64,000 bases of DNA from Phenylobacterium sp. (GTDB lineage Bacteria > Pseudomonadota > Alphaproteobacteria > Caulobacterales > Caulobacteraceae): positions 186,001-250,000 of the forward strand of contig NZ_JAUSCJ010000029.1 of the NCBI RefSeq assembly GCF_030651185.1, in the 5' to 3' direction. Both the position numbers and the translations under genes were made by a program. Below are positions 12,557-22,248 of the stretch, in pieces (positions within the stretch are counted from its first letter, which is position 1; each line of letters opens with the position of its first letter). The notes under the pieces are model-generated. The model was not told the DNA's origin and searched no databases. It saw only the letters and a list, made by a program, of their open reading frames with translations.

Positions 12557-12698
12557 TCCTCCCCCAGCGCGCGGCGCGGCCTGGGGGAGGTGGATCGCTG
12601 GCGAAGCCAGCGAGACGGAGGGGGCTTGGGCCTTGCCGTCTGCGCCGCCCTAACCCCCTCCACCGCTTCGCGGTCCCCCTCCCCCGACGGGGGAGGAA
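12557..12698. repeat. GC-rich palindromic intergenic repeat (CCCCCTCC family)
   Basis: Nested inverted segments (TCCTCCCCCAG ... CTGGGGGAGG, then CCCCCTCCACCGC ... CCCCTCCCCCGACGGGGGAG) fill the gap between the convergent serine hydrolase and aminotransferase genes. The right half closely matches 55773-55820. No gene lies in this gap. Confidence 0.75.
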
Positions 12699-13922
12699 TT
12701 AGGAGCGCGCGATCAACCCCGCCAGCCGCCGCACCCCGTCCTCGATCTCCGCGTCGGAGGGCAGGGAGTAGCTGAGGCGGATGGCGTTGGACGTCGGGAC
12801 TTCGGCGAAGAAGGGTTCACCGGGCACGAAGGCGACGCGTTCCTCGGCCAGCGAGCGTTCCAGCAGGACCTTGCCGTCCATCCCCTGCGGCAGCCACAGC
12901 CAGACGAACATGCCGCCCTCGGGCCGCGACCAGGTGACGCCGGCCGGCATGTGGCGCTCCAGGGCGGCGAGGGTGGCGGCGGCCTTTGCGCCATAGGCGG
13001 TGCGCAGGGATCCCAGGTGCTGCTCGTAGCCCTCCGACACCGTGGCGTGCAGGGCCATCTGGTTGATGGTGGAGACGTGCAGGTCGCAGCCCTGCTTCAG
13101 CAAAACCAGCTTTTCGATCACCGCCTTGGGACCGCAGACCCAGCCGATGCGCAGGGCCGGCGAAATGGTCTTGGAGAAGGTGCCGCAGAAGAGGGTGCGG
13201 GCGTCCTCGATGGAGCCGCAACGGGCGATGTCGAGGGCCAGCAGGGTTGGCAGGGCTTCGCCGTCGAAACGCAACTCGCGATAGGCGGCGTCCTCGATCA
13301 GGGTCATGTCCAGTTCGGCGGCCAGGTCCAGCAGGGCCTCGCGTTCGGGCAGGGTCAGGCTCTCGCCGGTGGGGTTGGCGAAGTCGGGGACGAAGTAGCC
13401 CAGCGGGTTGGGCTCGCGGCCGTCCATCAGCCCTTGCGCGTCCACGCCGGTCTTCAACGCCCCTTCCGGCAGGTCGAGATAGGCGGGCTCGTAGGCGTTG
13501 AAGGCCTGCAGGGCGCCGAGATAGGTGGGCCGGGCCACCATCACCGTGTCGCCGCGGGTCAGGAACAGCTTGCCGATCAGGTCCAGGGCCTGCTGTGAGC
13601 CGGCGGTGAGGATGATGTTGTGTTCATCGCAGGCCACGCCATCGAGGGCCATGCGCTCGGCGATCCAGCGGCGCAGGGGCAGGTAGCCCTCGCTCACCGA
13701 GTACTGCAGGGCGGCGCGGGACTGCTCCGGGTCGGCCAGGATCGCGTCATAGGCGGCCTGGATCCGGTGGGCGGGGAACAGGCCCGGATCGGGGATGCCG
13801 CCGGCGAAGGACAGGATGTCGGGCTGATCCAGCAGCTTCAGCAGCTCGCGGATCTCGCTGGCGCGGACGCGGGTCATCCGCTGCGAAAAGCGCGCGGCCC
13901 AGTCGGGGGTGGGGGTGGTCAT
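12699..13922 (-). CDS. PLP-dependent aminotransferase, class I/II fold (2-aminoadipate / LysN-like)
   Basis: This 407-residue fold-type I aminotransferase has ILSFAGGIPDPGLFP near the N-terminus, LTAGSQQALDLIG, the N-P pair in DFANPTGESLTLPERE, and the Schiff-base Lys in CGTFSKTISPALRIGW. This pattern is that of the MocR-like stand-alone aminotransferases such as 2-aminoadipate aminotransferase, which often accept several amino acids. I start at ATG 13922 (MTTPTPDWAARF); an extension to 13991 looks non-coding. It is convergent with the serine hydrolase operon. Confidence 0.9.
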   Translation of the reverse strand: MTTPTPDWAARFSQRMTRVRASEIRELLKLLDQPDILSFAGGIPDPGLFPAHRIQAAYDAILADPEQSRAALQYSVSEGYLPLRRWIAERMALDGVACDEHNIILTAGSQQALDLIGKLFLTRGDTVMVARPTYLGALQAFNAYEPAYLDLPEGALKTGVDAQGLMDGREPNPLGYFVPDFANPTGESLTLPEREALLDLAAELDMTLIEDAAYRELRFDGEALPTLLALDIARCGSIEDARTLFCGTFSKTISPALRIGWVCGPKAVIEKLVLLKQGCDLHVSTINQMALHATVSEGYEQHLGSLRTAYGAKAAATLAALERHMPAGVTWSRPEGGMFVWLWLPQGMDGKVLLERSLAEERVAFVPGEPFFAEVPTSNAIRLSYSLPSDAEIEDGVRRLAGLIARS

Positions 13923-14081
13923 GAGCTTGGTCTCTGTCTCGTCTGCCGAGGCCGGGGCCTCTGTTGGCCACGCAGGCGCGCGGCGTCTCACCTGATCAGC
14001 TCAGGGGCGTCATACGAGGGGGTGCGAGATCGGGCTCATGCGGGAAAGCTTAGTTTGGCCGGTGCGGAATGGAAACCCTCA

Positions 14082-14176
14082 CGTCATCCCGGCCGAAGCG
14101 CAGCGGAGAGCCGGGACCCAGGGGCGGAGCACTCGGCCCCTGGGTCCCGGATCGCCTATCGGCGTCCGGGATGACG
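14082..14176. repeat. CGTCATCCCGG-family palindromic repeat
   Basis: A 95-bp element has perfect 11-bp terminal inverted repeats, CGTCATCCCGG (14082-14092) and CCGGGATGACG (14166-14176), and an internal inverted pair GGGACCCAGGGG / CCCCTGGGTCCC. A related copy is at 16845-16942. It sits just past the P450 stop codon and could act as a terminator. Confidence 0.85.
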
Positions 14177-14180
14177 GTGG

Positions 14181-15458
14181 TCAGTTCTTCGAGGGGATGA
14201 TCACCGTCATGCTCTCGTAGCCCTTCACGAAGGCCGAGGGCACGCGCTTGGGTTCTTCCACCACCTTGAGGGTGGGGAAGCGGGCCAGGATCTCTTCCCA
14301 GAGGAACTTCAGCTGCAGCTCGGCCAGGCGGTTGCCCACGCAGCGGTGGATGCCGAAGCCGAAGGAGAGGTGCTGGCGGGGGCGTTCGCGGTCGATGATG
14401 TAGGCGTTCGGGTTCTCGATCACCTCTTCGTCCCGGTTGCCCGAGGCGTACCACATGATGACCTTGTCGCCCTTCTTGATGGTCTTGCCGCCCAGCTCGA
14501 CATCCCGCGTGGCGGTGCGGCGCATGTGGGCCAGCGGGGTCTGCCAGCGGATGGTCTCGGAGACCATGGAGGGCACCAGCTCGGGATTGGCGCGCAGCTT
14601 GTCGTACTGGTCAGGGTTCTGGTTCAGGGCCAGGACCGAGCCGGTCATGGAATTGCGGGTGGTGTCATTGCCGCCGACGATCAGCAGGATCAGGTTGCCC
14701 AGATACTCCATGCGATCCATGTCCTTGGTGGCCTCGCCGTGGGCCAGCATGGAGATGAGGTCGCCCTTGGGCGGCTGGGCGATGCGCTCAGCCCAGAGGC
14801 GGCTGAAATAGTCGACGCATTCGAAAAGCTCCATCTTCCGCTCGGCCTCGACGATCTCGGGGTCATCGGAACTGAACAGGCCCGACTCCGGGCCCGCGGT
14901 GGCCACATCGGACCAGCGCGTCAGCTTGCGGCGGTCTTCCCAGGGGAAGTCGAACAGGGTCGCGAGCATCTGGGTGGTGAGCTCGATGGAGACGCGGTCG
15001 ACCCAGTCGAAAGGCTCATTGATCGGCAGGCCGTCCAGGGTGTTCTGGATCCGCTCGCGGATCAGCGGCTCGAGGATCTGCAGATTGTGCGGCGAGACGA
15101 TGGGGCTGACGGTCTTGCGCTGCACGTCGTGCTTGGGCGGGTCCATCGCGATGAACATCGGAAGGGTGAAGTCTTCCTTGGGGTCGAAGATCGTGATCGA
15201 CGGTTCCGAAGAGAAGGCTTCGTGGTTGGTGTCCACGGCCATGATGTCGTTGTACTTGGTCACCGACCAGAAGGCGCCGTCCTCGTGGTGCTCGGCGGGG
15301 TGCAGGTGGACCGGGTCCTCCTTCCGAAGGCGCTCGAAGTAGGGCCACATGGTCTCAGTGCGCCAAAGCTCGATGTCGGTGGGGTTTATGTCCTCCAGCG
15401 GCATGGAATAGGCCCGGGCGCGCGCTTCCGCCTTCAGGTCAATGTTACCGTCGCTCAT
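14181..15458 (-). CDS. Cytochrome P450, CYP153 (terminal alkane / fatty acid hydroxylase) type
   Basis: This 425-residue soluble P450 has the I-helix oxygen motif GGNDTTR, the ExxR pair in SETIRWQ, and the haem-binding loop FGFGIHRCVGNRLAE. Long blocks such as AMDPPKHDVQRKTVSPIV and VSIELTTQMLATLFDFPWED match what I remember of CYP153A alkane omega-hydroxylases, so terminal hydroxylation of medium-chain alkanes or fatty acids is the likely role. ATG 15458 has GGAGGACACCTG upstream, a strong ribosome binding site. CYP153 enzymes need a ferredoxin and ferredoxin reductase; neither gene is in the window. The divergent neighbour is an old-yellow-enzyme reductase. Confidence 0.9.
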   Translation of the reverse strand: MSDGNIDLKAEARARAYSMPLEDINPTDIELWRTETMWPYFERLRKEDPVHLHPAEHHEDGAFWSVTKYNDIMAVDTNHEAFSSEPSITIFDPKEDFTLPMFIAMDPPKHDVQRKTVSPIVSPHNLQILEPLIRERIQNTLDGLPINEPFDWVDRVSIELTTQMLATLFDFPWEDRRKLTRWSDVATAGPESGLFSSDDPEIVEAERKMELFECVDYFSRLWAERIAQPPKGDLISMLAHGEATKDMDRMEYLGNLILLIVGGNDTTRNSMTGSVLALNQNPDQYDKLRANPELVPSMVSETIRWQTPLAHMRRTATRDVELGGKTIKKGDKVIMWYASGNRDEEVIENPNAYIIDRERPRQHLSFGFGIHRCVGNRLAELQLKFLWEEILARFPTLKVVEEPKRVPSAFVKGYESMTVIIPSKN

Positions 15459-15625
15459 CAGGTGTCCTCCGAAGCCGTCTGGAGCGGCTATCTTATCACT
15501 GTTCAGACAAGAATGCTTGAGGCTGAGCCGCAAGGCAAGTGGGTGACGTAGAGGACCGCCGCGGGTCCGCAGAAAATCTATACAGACGAAAGCGCACGAC
15601 CGTGCTGTAACGGGGGCTTCTCGAA

Positions 15626-15635
15626 CAAACGTTTG
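15626..15635. promoter_or_regulatory. Short perfect palindrome upstream of the OYE gene, possible operator
   Basis: CAAACGTTTG is a perfect 10-bp dyad lying 14 bp upstream of the ATG at 15650 in the P450/OYE divergent gap. It could be a repressor half-site pair overlapping the transcription start. This rests on symmetry and position only. Confidence 0.3.
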
Positions 15636-15649
15636 ACCCCGGAGCGCCC

Positions 15650-16750
<1,101 letters not shown>

Positions 16751-16767
16751 ACCCCACTCCACGGTTT

Positions 16768-17022
16768 CCTTCTTCCCTCGCGGGAGAAGGAGAAGGTGGC
16801 CGGTCGGATGAGGTGTCACGCTCCGTCCTCAGAATAACAACTCCCGTCATCCCGGGCGACCCGCAGGGGAGACCCGGGACCCAGGGGGATTGGTTGCGGC
16901 CCCTGGGTCCCGGCTCTTCGCTTCGCTGCGGCCGGGATGACGTTTGAGATTTTCCGGATAGGATAATCGACCCCTTTTCCGCCCCTGCTCCACAGGGCCA
17001 CCTTCCCCGCAAGGGGAGAAGG
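16768..17022. repeat. Long palindromic element split by a second repeat
   Basis: The outer arms (16768-16820 and 16968-17022) match the arms of the elements at 50878 and 51753: GGGAGAAGG ... GGTCGGATGAGG on the left, and CGCCCCTGCTCCACAGGGCC ... CGCAAGGGGAGAAGG on the right. Between them sits an unrelated repeat (16845-16942). The whole gap between the OYE gene and the acyl-CoA synthetase gene (292 bp) is repeat; no gene was seen. Confidence 0.75.
16845..16942. repeat. CGTCATCCCGG-family repeat nested inside the longer element
   Basis: The 98-bp unit has the same perfect 11-bp termini CGTCATCCCGG and CCGGGATGACG as the copy at 14082, and the same inner GGGACCCAGGGG / CCCCTGGGTCCC pair. It lies between the two arms of the 16768-17022 element. 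Confidence 0.85.
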
Positions 17023-17042
17023 AAGCCCGTTAAAGTTCGTCG

Positions 17043-18647
17043 TTACGCCATCGCCGCTTCGGCGACCGCCTTGGCGGTCGGGTAGTCGGCCTTGCCGTTG
17101 CTGGCGCGCAGGATCTCGGTGGTGGCGACGATGCGCTTGGGGGTCTTGTAGCCGGCCAGGGCCATGCGAACGTGGGCCCGCAGCAGGTCCTCATCCAGGC
17201 TGGCGCCTTCCGACAGGCGGACCACGCCGGTGACGGCCTGACCCCACTTCTCGTCGGGGAGACCGATGACCAGGGCGTCCTCAACGGAGGGGTGGGTCTT
17301 CAGGGCCTCCTCGACCTCTTCGGGGAAGACCTTCTCGCCGGCGGTGTTGATGCAGGCGCTGCCGCGGCCCAGCAGGGTGAGCGTGCCGTCGGCCTCCACC
17401 AGGCACCAGTCGCCGGGGATCGAATAGCGCTCGCCGTCGATGACCCGGAAGGTGCGGGCGGTCTTCTCGTCGTCCTTATAGTAGCCGAGCGGGTTCGGCC
17501 CCTTGATGGCGATCATGCCCGACACGCCGGAGCCCGGCTCGACCGGCTGGTCGTTCTCGTCGAACACCTTGCAGCGGCCGCCCAGCATGAACTTGGCGGT
17601 GGGCGCCTCGACGCCCTTCATCATCACCGAGGCGCCCATGCCGAGCGCTTCGGAGGAGGAGAAGGCGTCGTTGAGCATGGCGCCGGGCATGTGCTCCAGC
17701 AGGCCCTGCTTGACCTCCAGGCTCCACATCACGCCTGACGAAACCACCACGGCGACGCTGGAGACGTCATACTTGCCCGGGTCGGCGTTCAGGGTGTTGA
17801 GCAGGGGCTTGGCGAAGCTGTCGCCCACCAGGACCAGGGTCTGGGGCTTGTGACGGTCGATGACCTGCAGGAGCTCGACGGGATCGAAGCTCGGCGCCTC
17901 CAGGGTGATGACGCAGCCGCCCGACATCATCACGCCCATGCCGGTCAGGAGACCGGTGCCATGCATCAGGGGCGGAGCGGGCAGGGCGCGCGCCCCGGGG
18001 CCGGCCGCGCGGGTGGCGGCGGCCAGTTCCTCCAGGGTCTCGGGGATCGGGCCCATCATGCGGGCGGGCGCCAAGGTGATCTCGCGCAGGTCGTGGTGGG
18101 TCCAGATCACGCCCTTGGGCATGCCGGTGGTGCCGCCGGTATAGATGAAGAACTGGTCGTCGCCGGAGCGCTCGATCTCCAGGGGGCCGCCATTGCCCTC
18201 CGCGCCCAGGGTGGCGAAGTTCTCGGCGAAGGGGGCGACCTTGCCGTCCTCACTGACCTCGATCCAGGTTTTCACCTTGGGCAGGCGCGGCCGGATCTCG
18301 GTGACGGCGTCACGGAATTCCGACGAATAGACCACGGTCTGGGCGTCGGAATTGTCGAAGATGTACCAGACCTCCTGGGGCGTATAGCGGTAGTTGACGT
18401 TGACGTGGGTCAGGCGCGCCTTCCATCCGGCGGCGACGGCCAGCAGGTATTCCGGCCGGTTGCGCATGTAGATCGCGATCTTGTCGCCGGGCTGGGAGCC
18501 GCGGGCGATCATGGCCCGGGCCAGGCTGTTGGTGATCTGGTTGGCCTGCCCCCAGCTTATCTCCCGTTCCCCATGGATGAAGGCCGGCGCCTCGGGGGGC
18601 ACCGCGCCGCCGACCGCGTCCAGGATGTCTCCGAAATTCCAGCCCAT
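17043..18647 (-). CDS. Acyl-CoA synthetase (AMP-forming fatty-acid--CoA ligase family)
   Basis: This 534-residue ANL-superfamily enzyme has the P-loop-like FIYTGGTTGMPKGVIWTHHD, the A5-type region AFSSSEALGMG, the hinge LLGRGSACINTAGEKVFPEE, and the catalytic Lys near the C-terminus in LRASNGKADYP. It activates a carboxylic acid to acyl-AMP and then acyl-CoA. The length and EALGMG variant resemble mycobacterial FadD17/FadD19-type ligases for long or steroid side-chain acids, but substrate choice is inference. ATG 18647 follows GGGAGAGACAAG. The lactonase gene lies 65 bp upstream on the same strand. Confidence 0.9.
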   Translation of the reverse strand: MGWNFGDILDAVGGAVPPEAPAFIHGEREISWGQANQITNSLARAMIARGSQPGDKIAIYMRNRPEYLLAVAAGWKARLTHVNVNYRYTPQEVWYIFDNSDAQTVVYSSEFRDAVTEIRPRLPKVKTWIEVSEDGKVAPFAENFATLGAEGNGGPLEIERSGDDQFFIYTGGTTGMPKGVIWTHHDLREITLAPARMMGPIPETLEELAAATRAAGPGARALPAPPLMHGTGLLTGMGVMMSGGCVITLEAPSFDPVELLQVIDRHKPQTLVLVGDSFAKPLLNTLNADPGKYDVSSVAVVVSSGVMWSLEVKQGLLEHMPGAMLNDAFSSSEALGMGASVMMKGVEAPTAKFMLGGRCKVFDENDQPVEPGSGVSGMIAIKGPNPLGYYKDDEKTARTFRVIDGERYSIPGDWCLVEADGTLTLLGRGSACINTAGEKVFPEEVEEALKTHPSVEDALVIGLPDEKWGQAVTGVVRLSEGASLDEDLLRAHVRMALAGYKTPKRIVATTEILRASNGKADYPTAKAVAEAAMA

Positions 18648-18712
18648 CTTGTCTCTCCCTTGTCGCTCCGACGCTCACGGCGCCGGATGTCGAATTGTCG
18701 TCGGTCGCCGGA

Positions 18713-19624
18713 TCAGGCGTTGAAATTCAGCTTCAGGCCGGGCCGCGGCCAGCGCGCCTTGAACAGCTTGCCGGTGGCCGAGCAGGTCACCCAGGCGTCG
18801 CGCAGGTCCGCGCCGCCGAAGCAGATGTTGGTGACGATCAGGTCGGGGAAGGCGAAGTGCTCGCAGCTGCCGTCGGGGTCGATGGCGGTGATCCCGCCGT
18901 TGATGATGGTGGCCACGCAGACCTTGCCCGAGGCCTCCACCGCCAGGCTGTCGAACAGCTGGTAGCCCGGCATGTTGGCGATGACGCGGCCCGGCGCGAA
19001 GCCGGGAGCCGGGCCGAGCACGCCGGTCTCGGCGACGTCGAAGGCCCAGAGCCGGCCGAGGTTGGTGTCGGCGAGATAGACCACCTTCTCGTCCGGCGAG
19101 AGGCCGACCCCGTTGGGGGAGATCAGGTGGTCGCGCTGGCGGCTGATGTGGCTGCCGTCGATCTTCGCGTAGTAGAGCGCGCCGAACTTGCGGCCCTCGG
19201 GCGTCGAGCAGCCGTGGTCGGAGAACCAGAAGCCGCCCGACTTGTCGAAGACGAGGTCGTTGGGGCCGATCAGCTTCCTGCCGTCGCAGGTGTCGTAGAG
19301 GGTGGTGAGCTTGCCGGTGGCGAGGTCAAAGCGCTGGATCGAGCCGCCGGTGTGGCTGGCGGGCGTGGGCCCGGGGATGGTCAGGCCGCCATTGTCCAGC
19401 CACTCGAAGGCGCCGCCGTTGTTGGTGATGTAGATGGCGCCGTCCGGGCCGATGGCCGCGCCGTTGGGGCCGCCGCCGGTCTCGACCACGGTGGTCTTCT
19501 TGCCGTCCGGGGTGACGCGGGTCAGGCGCTGGGCCTTGATCTCGGTGAGGATCACCGAGCCGTCGTTCATGGCGATGGGACCTTCGGGGAACTGAAATCC
19601 CTCGGCGACCAGCTGCATGTCCAT
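18713..19624 (-). CDS. SMP-30 / gluconolactonase / luciferin-regenerating family beta-propeller
   Basis: This 303-residue protein shows the repeating propeller strands of the SMP-30 family: EGFQFPEGPIAMNDGSVILT at the start, NGAAIGPDGAIYITNNGG, the metal-site pair GPNDLVFDKSGGFWFSDHG and SPNGVGLSPDEKVVYLADT. The conserved Glu, Asn and Asp ligands of the central calcium or zinc are visible. These enzymes hydrolyse lactones. ATG 19624 follows GGGGAGACGAAAC; a second ATG two codons later is possible. It may form a unit with the acyl-CoA synthetase gene downstream. Confidence 0.88.
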   Translation of the reverse strand: MDMQLVAEGFQFPEGPIAMNDGSVILTEIKAQRLTRVTPDGKKTTVVETGGGPNGAAIGPDGAIYITNNGGAFEWLDNGGLTIPGPTPASHTGGSIQRFDLATGKLTTLYDTCDGRKLIGPNDLVFDKSGGFWFSDHGCSTPEGRKFGALYYAKIDGSHISRQRDHLISPNGVGLSPDEKVVYLADTNLGRLWAFDVAETGVLGPAPGFAPGRVIANMPGYQLFDSLAVEASGKVCVATIINGGITAIDPDGSCEHFAFPDLIVTNICFGGADLRDAWVTCSATGKLFKARWPRPGLKLNFNA

Positions 19625-19692
19625 GTTTCGTCTCCCCAACGAATTTTCGGACACTATGGGTTGGTTCCGCCGCGTGAGGCCAGCCCCCAAAC

Positions 19693-20208
19693 TCAGCGGC
19701 GTTCGAGCACCCGGATGGTGAAGGGATACTCGTCATCCTCGCCGGCCGGGTGGTCCGTGGCGCTGACTTCCTTCCACTGGCTTTCGTCGAACCCCTTGAG
19801 GAAGACGTCGCCCTCGACGTCCGCATGGACCTCGGTGAGGTAGATGCGCTTGGCCCGCGGCAGGACCAGCTCGAACAGCGAGGCGCCGCCGATGACGCAG
19901 TATTCCTCCTGGCCATCCTCCTCGGCCTGCTCGCGGGCGATGGAGAGGGCTTCGGACAGTTCCTCGCAGACCAGGCCGCCCTTGGCCTCGAAGGAGCCGT
20001 CCCGGGAGACCACGATATTGGTGCGGCCGGGCAGGGGCGCCTTGGGCAGGCTCTGCCAGGTCTTGCGGCCCATGATCACCGGCTTGCCCAGGGTCACGGC
20101 GCGGAAATTGGCGAGATCGGTCTTCAGCCGCCAGGGCAACTCGCCGCCCCGGCCGATGACGCCGTTGGAGGCGCGTGCGATGGGGCCGGCGGTGAGGATC
20201 GGGGTCAT
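19693..20208 (-). CDS. folA: Dihydrofolate reductase
   Basis: This encodes 171 residues with the standard bacterial DHFR order: NGVIGRGGELPWRLKTDLAN (Trp of the Met20 loop and the substrate-binding Asp), VIMGRKTWQSLPKAPLPGR, an NADPH loop ending CVIGGASLFELVLP, and a C-terminal Tyr-Pro-Phe strand. It reduces dihydrofolate to tetrahydrofolate with NADPH. It lies 42 bp after thyA on the same strand, the common thyA-folA arrangement that couples dTMP synthesis to folate recycling. Confidence 0.97.
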   Translation of the reverse strand: MTPILTAGPIARASNGVIGRGGELPWRLKTDLANFRAVTLGKPVIMGRKTWQSLPKAPLPGRTNIVVSRDGSFEAKGGLVCEELSEALSIAREQAEEDGQEEYCVIGGASLFELVLPRAKRIYLTEVHADVEGDVFLKGFDESQWKEVSATDHPAGEDDEYPFTIRVLERR

Positions 20209-20250
20209 GGGGCTAGGTTAGCGTGACTCACGCCAACACCCCAAGGATCG

Positions 20251-21099
20251 TCAGACCGCGATCGGCGCGGCGATCTTCTCGTGGGCCTTGTAGCCGCGCA
20301 GTTTGAAGTCCTCGTAGTCGTAGGCGAACAGGTCGGCCTTGTCGGCGATCTCCAGGCGCGGCAGGGGCAGGGGATCGCGGGTGAGTTGCTCGCGGGCCTG
20401 GTCCAGGTGGTTCAGGTAGAGGTGGGCGTCGCCGAGGGTGTGGACGAACTCGCCGGGCTCCAGGCCCGTGACCTTGGCCATCATCATGGTCAGCAGGGCG
20501 TAGCTGGCGATGTTGTAGGGCACCCCCAGGAAGACGTCGGCCGAGCGCTGGTAGAGCTGGCAGGACAGCTTGCCGTCGGCGACGAAGAACTGGAACAGGC
20601 AGTGGCAGGGCGGCAGGGCCATGTCCTCGATCTCGGCCGGGTTCCAGGCCGAGACGATGTGGCGGCGGCTGTCGGGGTTGGTCTTCAGGCTGTGCACGAC
20701 GGCGGCCATCTGGTCGATGACCCGGCCGTCCGGGGCGGTCCAGGAGCGCCACTGCTTGCCGTAGACGGGACCGAGCTCGCCGTCCGCCGCCGCCCATTCA
20801 TCCCAGATGGAGACGCCGCGTTCCTGCAGCCAGCGGACGTTCGTATCGCCGCGCAGGAACCACAGCAGCTCCACGAAGATCGACTTGCGGTGCAGCTTCT
20901 TGGTGGTGAGCAGGGGGAAGCCCTGGGAGAGATCAAACCGCATCTGGCGGCCGAAGACGCCGAGCGTGCCGGTGCCGGTGCGGTCGCCGCGCTGGACGCC
21001 GTTCTCCAGGATGTCAGCCAGCAGGTCGAGATACTGCCGCTCCGGGTGTTCCGGGGCGGTGACGGCTTGCGGCAGGCGGAGGGCGGACAGGGCGTTCAT
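20251..21099 (-). CDS. thyA: Thymidylate synthase
   Basis: This is a 282-residue ThyA that methylates dUMP using methylene-tetrahydrofolate. Visible motifs are [34 protein letters not shown], the nucleophile loop [11 protein letters not shown], the dUMP-binding [19 protein letters not shown] and [11 protein letters not shown] start at ATG 21099 ([13 protein letters not shown]); a TTG at 21159 would add residues not expected for the family. It is the promoter-proximal gene of thyA-folA. Confidence 0.97.
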   Translation of the reverse strand: MNALSALRLPQAVTAPEHPERQYLDLLADILENGVQRGDRTGTGTLGVFGRQMRFDLSQGFPLLTTKKLHRKSIFVELLWFLRGDTNVRWLQERGVSIWDEWAAADGELGPVYGKQWRSWTAPDGRVIDQMAAVVHSLKTNPDSRRHIVSAWNPAEIEDMALPPCHCLFQFFVADGKLSCQLYQRSADVFLGVPYNIASYALLTMMMAKVTGLEPGEFVHTLGDAHLYLNHLDQAREQLTRDPLPLPRLEIADKADLFAYDYEDFKLRGYKAHEKIAAPIAV

Positions 21100-21236
21100 C
21101 AGGATCAGCCGGTGGAAACGGTCGAGGGTGATTCGCCGGTGAGTCGCGACCGACCTCAATGCGCGATTCTGTCATCCCAGTTGCGAAGCGCGTGTGAACA
21201 TAGAAAACTGTGTGCAAATCCTGTTTGGGGCTGAAG

Positions 21237-21512
21237 ATGATCCTTGCTCTCCTGATGTCCGCCGCGCTCGGCGGCGCCGAGCCGCCGGCGGGCGAGACCG
21301 CCGCCACCGAGAAAGTTCCTGTCTCCGCGCCCCTGCAAAAGGGCCAGCAGCGGGTGAAGATGATCTGCCGCGAAGACGCGCCCACCGGCTCGCGGCTGTC
21401 CAAGCGCACCTGCATGTCCCTGGATGAGTGGAAGCGCCGCGCGGAAGAAGACCAGGAAGCCATGCGGCAGATGGCGATGAAGTCGGCCTTTTCCGACGTC
21501 CGCGGCCGCTAG
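21237..21512 (+). CDS. Small exported protein of unknown function
   Basis: This 91-residue protein begins MILALLMSAALGGAEPPAGE, a short signal-peptide-like region, followed by a core VKMICREDAPTGSRLSKRTC with two Cys (ICRE and RTCMSLDEW) that may pair, then a charged helix with several Met. The same C-R-(x)n-G-S-R-(L/I)-x(3)-R-x-C layout occurs in small exported proteins of caulobacters and sphingomonads whose role is not known. Its stop codon lies inside the loop of an intrinsic terminator. Confidence 0.75.
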   Translation: MILALLMSAALGGAEPPAGETAATEKVPVSAPLQKGQQRVKMICREDAPTGSRLSKRTCMSLDEWKRRAEEDQEAMRQMAMKSAFSDVRGR

Positions 21513-21525
21513 GCCGCGGATTTTT
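21499..21525 (+). terminator. Intrinsic terminator overlapping the stop codon of the 21237-21512 gene
   Basis: A 9-bp perfect stem TCCGCGGCC (21499-21507) / GGCCGCGGA (21512-21520) has a GCTA loop and is followed by TTTTT. The TAG stop of the upstream gene starts in the loop, so the last codons lie in the 5' arm. Confidence 0.9.
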
Positions 21526-21575
21526 CTTGGAGCGCGCCGGGCGGGTTCACCGGTCTCCATCAACCCTGACGCGAT

Positions 21576-22118
21576 CTAGCCGGCGAACCCGCCCTCGTCG
21601 AGGAATTGCTGCTCCTCGGCGGTGGTCGTGCGGCCGAGGCAGATGTTGCGGTGTGGGAAGCGGCCGTAGCGCGCGATGATGTCGCGGTGAAGCTCGGCGT
21701 ATTTCAACGTCTCGGGATCGCCCAGCGCCGTGCAGAGGCGCACCGCCTCGTTCTGGTCGTCCATGTCTTCCGAGTGCTCGAAGGGCAGGTAGACGAAGGG
21801 CCGCAGCAGGGGCTCGATCTCCAGGTCCTGGCCGGTCGCCACCGCGTGCCGGGCGATCAGGCGGGCCTTGCCGTCGGTGGCGAAGGCGTGGCCGGTGCCC
21901 CGCCACAGGTTGCGCGGGAACTGGTCCAGCAGGATCAGCAGGGCCAGCGACCCCTCGGCGGTCTCCATCCATTTGTCGTGGCGCCCCAGGGCGGCCATGT
22001 AGTGGACCGGCTCGAACTTCAGCTGGATGGCTGAGTCGAAGTTGGGGTTCTTGGCGAACCACCGCTTCGCGCCGGCGGTGCGCCAGAAGCCGGTGATGTC
22101 GTGCGGTGTGGCGGGCAT
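21576..22118 (-). CDS. DUF924 family protein
   Basis: This 180-residue all-helical protein has family signatures LILLDQFPRNLWRGTGHAFA, YLPFEHSEDMDDQNEAVRLC and RYGRFPHRNICLGRTTTAEE. DUF924 proteins have a TPR-like fold and no firmly known function. ATG 22118 follows GGGAGAGCGCG. It is divergent from the RcnB-like gene with about 130 bp between. Confidence 0.88.
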   Translation of the reverse strand: MPATPHDITGFWRTAGAKRWFAKNPNFDSAIQLKFEPVHYMAALGRHDKWMETAEGSLALLILLDQFPRNLWRGTGHAFATDGKARLIARHAVATGQDLEIEPLLRPFVYLPFEHSEDMDDQNEAVRLCTALGDPETLKYAELHRDIIARYGRFPHRNICLGRTTTAEEQQFLDEGGFAG

Positions 22119-22248
22119 CGCGCTCTCCCAGGGTGAGCCCCCTTGTCGGATCACCGGGGATTCCGTTCAAGCGCGGTTCACACAGGGCCCGGCATTAACC
22201 TTGGCTAAAGGGACATCCATCGGCCGTGTGCGGCCAGGGGACAGTGAC

